A DNA stretch of 34,566 nt. Source: Bartonella phoceensis. GTDB lineage: Bacteria > Pseudomonadota > Alphaproteobacteria > Rhizobiales > Rhizobiaceae. The notes beneath the pieces were generated by a model, which was not told the origin of the DNA, did no database searches, and saw only the letters and a list, made by a program, of their open reading frames with translations. The stretch lies in the NCBI RefSeq assembly GCF_902825145.1, contig NZ_CADEAD010000010.1, positions 1 to 34,566 on the forward strand, written 5' to 3'. Both the position numbers and the translations under genes were made by a program. This document shows positions 19,050-27,318 of this stretch, one piece after another. Numbering within the stretch: the first letter of the stretch is position 1; each line of letters starts with the position of its first letter.

Positions 19050-19493
19050 ATAATTAACCGTATAAAACTTTCAAAGATGTACTAAATACTTTGACTATTG
19101 TTTGGGCAGCATACTTTTAGGACAGGAGACTTAGGAAACCGCGCATATTACCAACCGAATACGTGTATTTAATAATAATAATACTTTTTCATGCATGAAA
19201 ATTTTAAAAGATCTTTCTGATGTCGAAATTGGAATTGGAAATTGAGATAATTTATTGAAAATAATCTCACCTCATGATAGGAAATAAATTATGTAAAATT
19301 AATGCAACATATTGATTTTATTTTTTAGTATAATTTAGGATTATTTTTAATCTACGTGTTTTTGTTTTCATTTACCCTTTGGGGAATTGTTTCCTCCATT
19401 CAACATTTCGGTTCTAAACTGTTAAAAAAAACAGGGATAAAAATAAACTCCCAAGCTATCTTATCGTAAATAAATCCATTGGAAGAGGGAAAA
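19050..19493. other. spacer inside the repeat island
   Basis: Very AT-rich, with an AATAATAATAATAC run near 19170. No coding frame or repeat recognised. Confidence 0.4.
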
Positions 19494-19583
19494 ATGAAGA
19501 AAATCTCGAAATTATTGAGTTGCATAGCTTTATCAAGTACCGTGGGATGTTTTCCAGATTTCCCCTTGACTTTGACTGTGTGA
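19494..19583 (+). pseudogene. truncated lipoprotein-like gene
   Basis: ATG 19494 follows a strong GGAAGAGGG and opens with MKKISKLLSCIALSSTVGC, a basic start, hydrophobic stretch and possible lipobox (STVGC). The frame stops after 29 residues (TGA at 19581). In another frame beyond it the stretch KPEAAQLETKKALLERSMSS reads as ordinary protein (to about 19640), so a frameshift has probably cut a longer small lipoprotein gene. The family is not recognised. Confidence 0.5.
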
Positions 19584-19937
19584 AAAAAGCCTGAAGCAGC
19601 TCAGCTTGAGACCAAAAAAGCACTGTTAGAACGTAGTATGTCAAGCTTTTATGACATGGTTTGGGCAATAAAGGCTTTAGTATGCGTGTGAATCTCCAAT
19701 TGAAAAATATCTCATACAAGCAGGATATGATAATAGAATGAGAAGATAGGAGAGCAGGATTGTTGTAAGAATTATAAGGCTGAAGAACTGCTTATTTGTG
19801 TCATCATTCCTTAAAAAAATATATATTCAAAATGATATTAAGTGTTTGTGACGTTTGTTTTTTATTTTAATATAAAAATATGATAGTAGAATAGCTTATG
19901 TACTTTATAGTATTTATAATTATTCAAGGAAAATGAA

Positions 19938-20207
19938 ATGAGACAGACTTTGAAATTTTTGAATACTCTATTGATTATGATTGGATGCTATCAAGCTCAG
20001 TTTTCTCAAACGATTGCAGAGACACGGAGGAAGCATGATGCACATCAACCTGAAAAAAAAGTTCTTATTCATGGTGTCCAAGAAGATTTTCAAAATGATC
20101 CTAAATTTATAGAACACTGTAGGGTATTTGAAAGAGATCCGGATTGTAATCCTTTAGAATCTCGGAATCCAGCTCATTTTAGCAGAAATCTTGGGCACTG
20201 GGACTGA
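19938..20207 (+). CDS. small exported hypothetical protein
   Basis: An 89-residue protein with AAGGA 7 nt before its ATG. The N-terminus (MRQTLKFLNTLLIMIGCYQA) is a signal peptide, either type I, cleaved near SQTIAE, or lipoprotein-like at IGC. The mature part is charged and has two cysteines in HCRVFERDPDCNP, spaced as in small disulphide-bonded periplasmic proteins. I do not recognise a family; the spacing recalls EexN-type entry-exclusion lipoproteins only loosely. It lies between the two R2 repeats in a region of decay, so it may be a cargo gene of the old unit. Confidence 0.55.
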   Translation: MRQTLKFLNTLLIMIGCYQAQFSQTIAETRRKHDAHQPEKKVLIHGVQEDFQNDPKFIEHCRVFERDPDCNPLESRNPAHFSRNLGHWD

Positions 20208-20348
20208 AAAGAGAGCGATGTAATCTCTTTAACTGAACTGGTGAAAAAATAAACCAAAAAGACCTATAAAAGACGGCCATAACAAAAAAGTAATTTCATT
20301 CTTTAAAACTGAGAAAGAATGACATTTTTAATAGGGCGCAGGTGAAGT

Positions 20349-20560
20349 GTGAAGGGCTAGAGGGCGTGTATCTCATGAAACAGAGTCTTTGCAAGGAGCT
20401 CCCATTAGGTTTGTTAATTTGCGTGCTTTTTGTTTCTCTTGTAATTGCGCCCCTCTTATCCTGTTATATTGGCGGCAAAGGAGGAGAATAGTTGTCTATC
20501 ATCTTAGCCGTTGATTTGAGAGGTTGGAGAAAAAATAAACCCAATATGATACAAAAATTC
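20349..20560 (+). repeat. repeat R2b (partner R2a 18821-19049)
   Basis: Second copy of the R2 sequence, in the same orientation as R2a and about 200 bp before R1b. The order of units is therefore R1a-R2a then R2b-R1b, not a simple tandem duplication. Confidence 0.75.
20375..20491 (+). CDS. short hydrophobic peptide ORF in R2b
   Basis: A 38-residue frame: MKQSLCKELP, one hydrophobic helix (LGLLICVLFVSLVIAPLL), then SCYIGGKGGE and a stop. The size and single helix resemble small membrane peptides, such as type I toxins or phage lysis peptides, but no family is recognised and no strong Shine-Dalgarno is present. The same sequence in R2a is interrupted by a stop. It may be a fragment of a longer lost gene. 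Confidence 0.3.
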   Translation: MKQSLCKELPLGLLICVLFVSLVIAPLLSCYIGGKGGE

Positions 20561-20766
20561 AATGTATCACAATTTAATTCCCTTTAAGAATATTCTTTAA
20601 GCTCTCGTTCTTCTAGGGGATTGATCTCAAAGATCAAGGGTTGTTAGTCTTCTCAATAAACGTGGGTCTTATCTCATGGTTTTGGAGAACGGGCATGAGA
20701 GTTCGAGAGGTTTCTCATAAAAAAAACAAACAAAGACTGTTTTAAATTTTATTGCTAATTTCTTTT

Positions 20767-21268
20767 AATTACCCTATGAAAGCACTTGTGGCGTTGGTCG
20801 TATACGCAGCGATCAATAAGGTCTGGAATTTCTAACATCGAACACAGTAAATCTGCTTTGCTGGTATCCCGAAATTTCCGGGGGTTTTTGTTGTGTCCAA
20901 GTGCTTCTCAGCACTAAAAGCAAGGGACTGATTCGATGTCAATACTTCCAGGCCCCGGAATACCAATGCGAAGGCGCTCGCTACCGGCGGGGAATTTTTC
21001 AGAATGCACGCTAAAAATCCACATTTTAATGATACTTTTGTGGATAAAAAGATTCGTTTCCGAAGAGGCATCATGGGGCTTTCTCAAAAACAATTAGGAA
21101 ATCATTTAGGTGTAACTTTCCAACAAATCCAGAAATACAAAAAAGGCATAAATCGTGTGAGCGCAGGACACCTGCAAAAAATTACCAAGTATACTGGACC
21201 TTCCTATTTCCTTCTTTTACGCTGATATCTCAACAAAAGAAGAGCCCCCTAATCCACCATAATGACAG
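20767..21268 (+). repeat. repeat R1b (partner R1a 18311-18815)
   Basis: Better-preserved copy of the R1 unit. Its leader holds a hairpin with CCCG/CGGG arms (20868-20882) followed by a T-run (20885-20889), like a weak intrinsic terminator. A second hairpin, AGTGCT/AGCACT, with loop TCTC, lies near 20900-20915; in R1a the first arm has one mismatch. Confidence 0.85.
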
Positions 21269-21355
21269 AATATCAAGCAAAGCAGAATATCTGCTTTTTA
21301 AAATTTTCAGAGTACTTAACCATGCAAAACAAAAGGCAATCTTGCGGTTTATTTC
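21004..21355 (+). pseudogene. decayed XRE-type repressor gene, copy 2
   Basis: From ATG 21004 the frame gives 73 residues with a helix-turn-helix: RGIMGLSQKQLGNHLGVTF, then QQIQKYKKGINRVSAG, the classic XRE turn and recognition helix. After ITK the frame is lost; two extra bases in GTATACTGG explain it, because the next frame continues LDLPISFFYADISTKEE. A further frame then carries AEYLLFKIFRVLNHAKQKAI (about 21285-21345), the usual C-terminal helix of such regulators. At least two frameshifts separate the pieces, so only an HTH-only fragment could be made. It would have been a phage- or island-type repressor. Confidence 0.75.
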
Positions 21356-21876
21356 TCATGAAAATTCCTTCTGACTTTCATGATTGTAGTGTACGTTTTT
21401 TAAAGGAGTGCTTTTATAAATATGAAAAGAAACTCTTAAATAAATAAAGAGCTCTAAAGCAAAAAGGGGAAATAACACTAAAAAAACAGTGCTGTAACCG
21501 TTTTAGGATTTACATATATTAAGAACATTTATCATAAAAAATACAAAATTTACCAACGCAATGCGTTATACAACCGTTGCACGATTTAAACATTTCAAAA
21601 AAAGCAATTGATAAAAGATAACCCATCTACTCAAGCCGAAATACTATCAAAGAAATCCGCATACGGCTTGGCATAAAGATTCAAGTTTTTCAGCACTCAA
21701 AGATCTAGAAAGACAATCCACGCAAAATAAACCGACCTGTTAATGAATAAGACATCATAGATGTACCAAATGGAAGCTATAAAAACTGACAATATTTTAA
21801 ATATTTCTTGACCAATGCGTCTTCTCCTGAGTATAGCCAGGGAAGGAAAAATGGAGAGGATCAGGAGTATGGAAAA
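21356..21876. other. spacer before asd
   Basis: AT-rich DNA. The asd frame is open back to 21808 but that extension (NASSPEYSQGRK...) is not family-like. No promoter could be chosen with confidence. Confidence 0.4.
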
Positions 21877-22908
21877 ATGAGTTTTAAAGTTGCAATTGCT
21901 GGTGCAACTGGGAATGTTGGTCGTGAAATGCTTACGATTCTAGAAGAGCGTGGTTTTCCTACTCATGAAGTCGTCCCTTTAGCATCACGGCGTTCATTGG
22001 GGAAAGAAGTTTCTTATGGCGACAAAACCTTAAAAGTAAAAGCGCTTGATACGTATGATTTTTCTGACACGGATATTTGCCTGATGTCAGCAGGGGGAAG
22101 TATTTCTAAAGAATATGCTCCCAAAATTGCTGCTGCAAGCTGTGTGGTGATCGACAATTCATCAACTTGGCGCTATGATACCAATGTCCCGTTGATTGTA
22201 CCTGAAGTCAATGCAAACGCCATTGATAAATTTTCCAAGCGCAATATTATAGCTAACCCCAATTGTTCAACCATTCAACTTGTTCTAGCATTAAAACCTC
22301 TCCACGATGCAGCAATCATCAAACGCATTGTTGTATCCACTTATCAATCAGTTTCTGGAGCTGGTAAAGAGGGAATGGATGAGCTCTTTGAACAATCACG
22401 AGCAGTTTTTGTGGCAGATCCAATCACAACAAAAAAATTCACCAAACGCATTGCCTTTAATGTCATTCCCCATATCGATGTTTTCATGGAAGATGGTTAT
22501 ACAAAAGAAGAATGGAAAATGACAGCTGAGACGAAAAAAATTCTTGATCCTAAAATCAAACTAACAGCCACTGCGGTTCGTGTCCCTGTCTTTATCGGTC
22601 ATGCTGAAGCCGTTCACGTTGAATTTGAAAAACCACTCAGTGCCCCCGCTGCACGAGCACTTCTACGTGATGCGCCTGGCTGCCAGGTTATCGATAAACA
22701 CGAAGATGGCGGCTATATAACGCCCTATGAGAGCACGGGTGAAGATGACACCTTTATTAGCCGTATTCGTGAAGATATCACCGTTGAAAATGGCTTAGCC
22801 TTCTGGATTGTTGCTGACAATTTAAGAAAGGGAGCAGCATTAAATGCAGTTCAAATTGCTGAACTTCTCATTTCTCGTAATTTGATAAAACCTAAGTCAG
22901 CAAATTAA
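21877..22908 (+). CDS. asd: aspartate-semialdehyde dehydrogenase
   Basis: A 343-residue NADPH enzyme that reduces aspartyl phosphate to aspartate semialdehyde, the branch point to lysine/diaminopimelate, methionine and threonine. VAIAGATGNVGREML (5-19) is the NADP-binding loop and SAGGSISKEY follows it. Cys130 in NPNCSTIQ is the catalytic cysteine, and HAEAVHVEFE supplies the active-site histidine region. ATG 21877 is chosen over 21808 because the family starts directly at the beta strand FKVAIAGATG and AGGAG lies 9 nt upstream. It stands alone after the repeat island and is intact. Confidence 0.95.
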   Translation: MSFKVAIAGATGNVGREMLTILEERGFPTHEVVPLASRRSLGKEVSYGDKTLKVKALDTYDFSDTDICLMSAGGSISKEYAPKIAAASCVVIDNSSTWRYDTNVPLIVPEVNANAIDKFSKRNIIANPNCSTIQLVLALKPLHDAAIIKRIVVSTYQSVSGAGKEGMDELFEQSRAVFVADPITTKKFTKRIAFNVIPHIDVFMEDGYTKEEWKMTAETKKILDPKIKLTATAVRVPVFIGHAEAVHVEFEKPLSAPAARALLRDAPGCQVIDKHEDGGYITPYESTGEDDTFISRIREDITVENGLAFWIVADNLRKGAALNAVQIAELLISRNLIKPKSAN

Positions 22909-22918
22909 ATGAAAAGGA

Positions 22919-22957
22919 CAGCATAAAGCATTCTTTTTCTTCATGCTGCCATATTTT
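22919..22957 (+). terminator. possible terminator after asd
   Basis: CAGCAT (22919-22924) pairs with ATGCTG (22943-22948) across an 18-nt loop, followed by CCATATTTTTCC. The stem is short and the loop is long, so this is only a candidate. Confidence 0.3.
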
Positions 22958-22994
22958 TCCTATCATTCCAATAACAGTTGAGTTTGCATTTTCT

Positions 22995-23621
22995 TCATGG
23001 AGCAGGATAGGTTACGATGCGGTAACGTGTTTCATTGCGTTCAAAATTTTTGAAATTGACATCATCAGGGAAGAAGGGATTATATGCGTTCACGCGCTTT
23101 ACAGATATACCTTGTGCCTTTGGTGATGGATTAAAAATTGTTTGCTCATCCCTTTTTTTTACCCCTGTAGCATCAATAATCATATCTGTTCTGTAAAATT
23201 TTAGCGCCTTTTCCCGTGTTTTATGGGGCACGGTAAGTCTTTTAAAATTGGGCATAACCTGTTTTACTTCTTGCTTTTTAGCTTTCATATCAGAATTTAG
23301 CTGCACGCGCATATCTGTAAAAGAGATCGTAGGAACATTGTCAACATTTAAATAACGTGCCGATGCCCAACCAACCTTACCGTTATAACGAAGAGAACAC
23401 CAAGTCCTATTGGAAAGACAGCCATTAATTTGCACTTTCTCTCCCTTTGGAACCGTGGCGATAACTTTGTAAGCGGTCGTTGGACCGGTACGCAAAATCG
23501 TCTGACCTTTTGCTACATGTGTAACTGTTCCAACAGCGGCACGAGAAGCAGCCATTCCCGGCCCTGCCCCCTCCAAAGTCAATAAAATCATTACGGTTGA
23601 TAAAAAAATTTTTTTTAACAT
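22995..23621 (-). CDS. SH3b-domain secreted protein
   Basis: A 208-residue exported protein. The signal peptide (about 1-25) ends GPGMAAS. A bacterial SH3 domain follows (about 30-93), with the familiar LRTGPTTAYKVIATVPKGEKV and WCSLRYNGKVGWASARYL. The remaining 110 residues are basic and have no recognised domain. Such domains usually bind peptidoglycan or other cell-wall ligands. ATG 23621 is preferred over the 11-residue extension because GGAGAGG lies upstream of it and the signal peptide starts there. It converges on asd. Confidence 0.82.
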   Translation of the reverse strand: MLKKIFLSTVMILLTLEGAGPGMAASRAAVGTVTHVAKGQTILRTGPTTAYKVIATVPKGEKVQINGCLSNRTWCSLRYNGKVGWASARYLNVDNVPTISFTDMRVQLNSDMKAKKQEVKQVMPNFKRLTVPHKTREKALKFYRTDMIIDATGVKKRDEQTIFNPSPKAQGISVKRVNAYNPFFPDDVNFKNFERNETRYRIVTYPAP

Positions 23622-24137
23622 TATTTTTTTTCCTCTCCAAAGTGTGAAGGGCAAAATATTTGCCTTTGCAAAATTTGCCGCATTTAAGTCAAGTGTTGAT
23701 CAATGCTTTGCCTCTTTAAAAACCCACCATATTGCGAGAAAAGCTCTCCTACATTCTCTCCTAGCTCCCTAGACCCACGACCTATCGTCATGATAGCGCA
23801 ATATTCTCTTCATGAGATTTATAGCTAAACATCATCTGACCGCCTGAGGCTATCCAACCTATCGTCACTTAAAGAAGTCTTGAAGTTGCCATTGGTTCCC
23901 CGAACAAAGAATTGCAAGAGAAGAATTTATTGCCTCAATCTTGAAGAAATACGGCTCACACATGATGTTGTCTTACAAAGGATTCTGAGAGTATTAAGAA
24001 AAATAATATTCTTTTTTAAATAAAATGATTGAACATCCTATAAAGCTTCTATAGTGTCAGCCCTTCTTTCGCGGGTACAGAATATATTGAATCTTTTTTC
24101 GACAATCTCTTAGAAAAGAAAAAGGAAGACAACAGAC
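23622..24137. other. divergent spacer before metQNI, 0.5 kb
   Basis: I looked for a SAM riboswitch here because of the methionine importer downstream and found no recognisable SAM-II core. An AAGGAAG-type ribosome-binding site for metQ lies near 24121-24127. Nothing else stands out. Confidence 0.45.
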
Positions 24138-24956
24138 ATGCCACTAAAAAAATTACTTCAAAATACCCTTATCATATTATTCTTTTCCCTTTTTACATTT
24201 TTCTTTTCTCTTGCATTTTCTATGGCAGCAGACAAATCAAAAATCAAACTTGGTATTATGGAAGGGCGGGATGCGATTATCTGGAAAATTGCTGTTGAAC
24301 AGGCTAAAAAAGCTGGTTTGGATATTGAACTCGTTTATTTTTCTGATTACACTTTACCCAACGATGCTGTTAACGCAGGAGAGATCGATGCGAATGCTTT
24401 TCAGCACGCTCCTTATTTTAATGACCAAATGAAACAACGTGGCTATAAACTTTCAATTGTCGGCTACACGTTTATTGCTCCGATCGGTGTTTATTCACAC
24501 AAAATCAAAGATTTAAAAGATCTTCGTGATGGTGCCCATGTTGGTATTCCTAACGACCCATCTAATGGTGGAAGAGCCTTACTTCTTCTCAATTCTTTAG
24601 GTCTGATTAAGTTAAAAGATCCCCATAATATTCTTGCATCTCCCCTTGATATTATTGAAAATCCTAAAAACCTGCAAATTCGTGAGCTCGATGCCGGTAT
24701 GTTAGGGCGTGTAATCGACGATTTTGATATCGCAATTGTAAACACAAACTGGGCTATTGTTTCCGGATTAAGCTTTGAAAAAGACGTAGTCGCATGGGAG
24801 AGCACAAAAAATAATCCTTATGATAATATCATCATTGTACGCACGAGCGAAAAAGATGAACCATGGGTTAAAAAATTGGTTGCCGCTTACAACAACGATC
24901 TTATCCGTGCGAAAATCAAAGAGATTTTTGGCAAAACCGCCCAAATATCTTGGTAA
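24138..24956 (+). CDS. metQ: MetQ/NlpA-family substrate-binding protein (methionine uptake)
   Basis: A 272-residue periplasmic binding protein. The signal peptide is about 30 residues, ending AFSMA before ADKSKIKLGIMEG. There is no lipobox cysteine, so unlike E. coli MetQ it would be soluble or remain tethered by its N-terminus. YFSDYTLPNDAVNAGEIDANAFQHAPYF is split over the ligand site typical of the NlpA family, and later VGIPNDPSNGGRALLLL matches the hinge region. It leads a three-gene ABC importer operon. Methionine specificity follows from the family and the NIL domain of the next gene. Confidence 0.9.
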   Translation: MPLKKLLQNTLIILFFSLFTFFFSLAFSMAADKSKIKLGIMEGRDAIIWKIAVEQAKKAGLDIELVYFSDYTLPNDAVNAGEIDANAFQHAPYFNDQMKQRGYKLSIVGYTFIAPIGVYSHKIKDLKDLRDGAHVGIPNDPSNGGRALLLLNSLGLIKLKDPHNILASPLDIIENPKNLQIRELDAGMLGRVIDDFDIAIVNTNWAIVSGLSFEKDVVAWESTKNNPYDNIIIVRTSEKDEPWVKKLVAAYNNDLIRAKIKEIFGKTAQISW

Positions 24957-24983
24957 TTGTGCCAAACATCTTGGGAATTGTGA

Positions 24984-26018
24984 ATGGAAAAACCTATTCT
25001 TATCTCCTTAAAAAATATCAGCCGCTGTTTTAACAAACCGGCCGGTGTTCCGGTAATTAATAATCTCTCTTTAAATATCCATGCTGGTGAAATCCTTGGC
25101 ATTATTGGACGCAGTGGAGCAGGAAAATCAACACTTATCCGCTGTTTAAATGGGTTAGAGAAGATTGATGCAGGATCTATTTTTTTTGAAGGTGTTAGTA
25201 TTTCAAATCTATCAGAGACAGAATGGGCGCCTTACCGTCAACAAATTGGGATGATTTTTCAACATTTCAATCTTCTCTCATCGCAAAATATTCTTGATAA
25301 CATTGCATTACCGCTTAAATTAAGTGGTGTAAGTAAAAAACAACGCCACAAACGTGCTCTTGAACTGATTGAATTGGTTGGGTTATATGGGAAAGAATAT
25401 TGCTATCCGGTACAATTATCAGGAGGGCAAAAGCAACGTGTTGGGATTGCACGCGCTCTTGCGGCTAATCCTAAAATATTGTTATCCGATGAAGCAACTT
25501 CTGCTCTTGACCCTGAAACAACACAATCTATTCTAGAGCTCCTTGCTGATATCAATAAACACCTCAATCTCACGATTGTGCTCATTACCCATGAAATGGA
25601 AGTTGTACGCACCATAGCGCATCGCGTTGTTGTCCTTAATCAAGGACGCATTGTAGAAGAAGGACGTGTGAAAGATATTTTTACATCACCGCAAGACGAT
25701 ACAACCATCGCCATGCTCAAGCTTATCACCCCGCAACTTCCTGAAAAATTTGCAAAAAATCTCAAACCAATCGGGCGAGAAGCTGTCATTGAAATCAATA
25801 TTGCAGGTGAAATTGCACAACAACCTTTTCTTCACCTTCTAGAAGATGAAAGTGGTTTAAAAGCACGTATTTTGCATGGTGGCATTGATACAGTCCAAGA
25901 TGAAACCATCGGACGACTCTTCTTGGCGCTTCCTGGAGAAGATAAAAAAGCTTTAGAAAAAGCTGTTCAATGGTTAACGAAAAAAGGACGATATTGTGAG
26001 GTCTTAGGTTATGTCTAA
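24984..26018 (+). CDS. metN: methionine ABC transporter ATP-binding protein
   Basis: A 344-residue ATPase. It has Walker A GRSGAGKST, Q-loop MIFQHFNLL, the signature LSGGQKQRVGIARAL, Walker B ILLSDEATSALDP and switch histidine ITHEM. The last 80 residues form a NIL domain, where methionine inhibits the transporter in MetN proteins. It begins 27 nt after metQ and overlaps metI by 8 nt. The spacer before it is a tandem repeat of a 21-22 bp sequence that includes the metQ stop. Confidence 0.95.
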   Translation: MEKPILISLKNISRCFNKPAGVPVINNLSLNIHAGEILGIIGRSGAGKSTLIRCLNGLEKIDAGSIFFEGVSISNLSETEWAPYRQQIGMIFQHFNLLSSQNILDNIALPLKLSGVSKKQRHKRALELIELVGLYGKEYCYPVQLSGGQKQRVGIARALAANPKILLSDEATSALDPETTQSILELLADINKHLNLTIVLITHEMEVVRTIAHRVVVLNQGRIVEEGRVKDIFTSPQDDTTIAMLKLITPQLPEKFAKNLKPIGREAVIEINIAGEIAQQPFLHLLEDESGLKARILHGGIDTVQDETIGRLFLALPGEDKKALEKAVQWLTKKGRYCEVLGYV

Positions 26019-26670
26019 TGTTCTTACTCATGAACTTCCCCAAGCTGTTATTGATACAATATTGATGACACTGAGTGCTTCTTTTATGGCACTGATTATA
26101 GGGCTTCCTCTGGGTCTGCTTCTTTACACAACAGCACACGGAGGGATTTTTGCTTCATCTCTCATCAATCGCCCTTTAAGTATGATCATTGATAGCATTC
26201 GTGCTATTCCCTTTATTATTCTTGCATTTTATCTTCTTCCCATCACACGTATTGTTGTAGGAAGAGGGATAGGAATGCCTGCTGTAATTTTTATACTGAC
26301 CATTTCAGCAACTCCTTTTTATGCACGCATGGCAGAACTCTCTTTTAAAACCGTTGAAAACGGTCTCATTGAAGCAATCCGCTCCATGGGTGCAAGCCGT
26401 CTTCAAATCATCAGACATGTTCTTATTCCTGAAGCTCTCCCTAGCCTGATTACAGGTTTTATAGTCATGATCATTTCTCTCATAGGGACCACCTCTCTTG
26501 CCGGATATCTCGGTGGAGGCGGTTTAGGAGACATGGCAATCCGCTATGGCTACCAACGCTATAACACCTTCATCATGACCATTGTCATCGTCCTTTTGAT
26601 TGTACTCAATATTACAACCCAATGGACTTCTGACAAAATCATACAAAAACTTGATAAAAAAAAGCATTAA
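26011..26670 (+). CDS. metI: methionine ABC transporter permease
   Basis: A 219-residue inner-membrane permease with about five hydrophobic helices. The EAA loop reads LIEAIRSMGASRLQIIRHVLIPEALPSL with its conserved glycine, the part that docks on the ATPase. The length matches the MetI family. The start lies inside the metN 3' end (8-nt overlap), indicating translational coupling. It is the last gene of the importer operon. Confidence 0.95.
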   Translation: MSNVLTHELPQAVIDTILMTLSASFMALIIGLPLGLLLYTTAHGGIFASSLINRPLSMIIDSIRAIPFIILAFYLLPITRIVVGRGIGMPAVIFILTISATPFYARMAELSFKTVENGLIEAIRSMGASRLQIIRHVLIPEALPSLITGFIVMIISLIGTTSLAGYLGGGGLGDMAIRYGYQRYNTFIMTIVIVLLIVLNITTQWTSDKIIQKLDKKKH

Positions 26671-26684
26671 CACAATGAAGGAAT

Positions 26685-27155
26685 TTATATACTTTCCCCC
26701 ATTATAGCCACAATAAGCCACTGAGCAGTGAGAGCTGGCTTTTTGAGCTGTTCAATTTCCACCGTGACTCCATAATGGAAAACAACACGACCAGAAGGAC
26801 GGATCTCAGCATCATTTAAAATAAAATGAGCACGCACTTTTACACCTGTTTTCACAGGACTCATAAAGCGTACCTTATCAAAACCATAATTAATCCCCAT
26901 GGTTGCCCCTTCCAATTCTGGAAGTGCCTCATAAGCAAGCGTAGACAAAAGCGATAACGTTAAAAAACCATGTGCAATAGTCCCACCAAAAGGCGTGTTT
27001 TTAGCCCTTTGCTCATCTACATGTATCCATTGATGATCATCTGTTGCACATGCAAATTGATTAATCATATCCTGTGTAACAAGACGCCACCGAGATAATC
27101 CTACTTCTTTCCCAATAAAATTGACGACATCTTGCACTGCTATTTTTTGCGGCAT
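26685..27155 (-). CDS. MaoC-family (R)-hydratase/dehydratase
   Basis: A 156-residue hot-dog-fold protein. The hydratase-2 motif is clear: FACATDDHQWIHVDEQRA (about 35-52) with the catalytic aspartate and histidine, then FGGTIAHGFLTLSLLS with the conserved glycine/histidine. It would hydrate trans-2-enoyl-CoA or a related thioester; the exact substrate is unknown. GGGAA lies 7 nt before the ATG. It converges on metI, with only 14 nt between the stops, and is divergent from the oxidoreductase gene. Confidence 0.88.
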   Translation of the reverse strand: MPQKIAVQDVVNFIGKEVGLSRWRLVTQDMINQFACATDDHQWIHVDEQRAKNTPFGGTIAHGFLTLSLLSTLAYEALPELEGATMGINYGFDKVRFMSPVKTGVKVRAHFILNDAEIRPSGRVVFHYGVTVEIEQLKKPALTAQWLIVAIMGESI

Positions 27156-27318
27156 AACGCTATTCCCGTTTTATTTGATAAAAGTACTCCGCCCCTCTTG
27201 CTTTTATAAAACCCATTGATTAGAGCATCAAGAACAAAAGATTAATTGTTTTAAAAGCAAATGCGCTTTAAATAAAAAATACCTTCTCCATAAGGTAGTT
27301 TTTAAATGGGAAAAAACA

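Noticed and set aside
20832..21074. An 80-residue minus-strand frame over R1b
   Set aside because: It is antisense to the leader and start of the XRE relic, and the R1a copy does not clearly keep it.
23622..24137. Possible SAM riboswitch before metQNI
   Set aside because: No SAM-I or SAM-II core elements could be recognised in this spacer.
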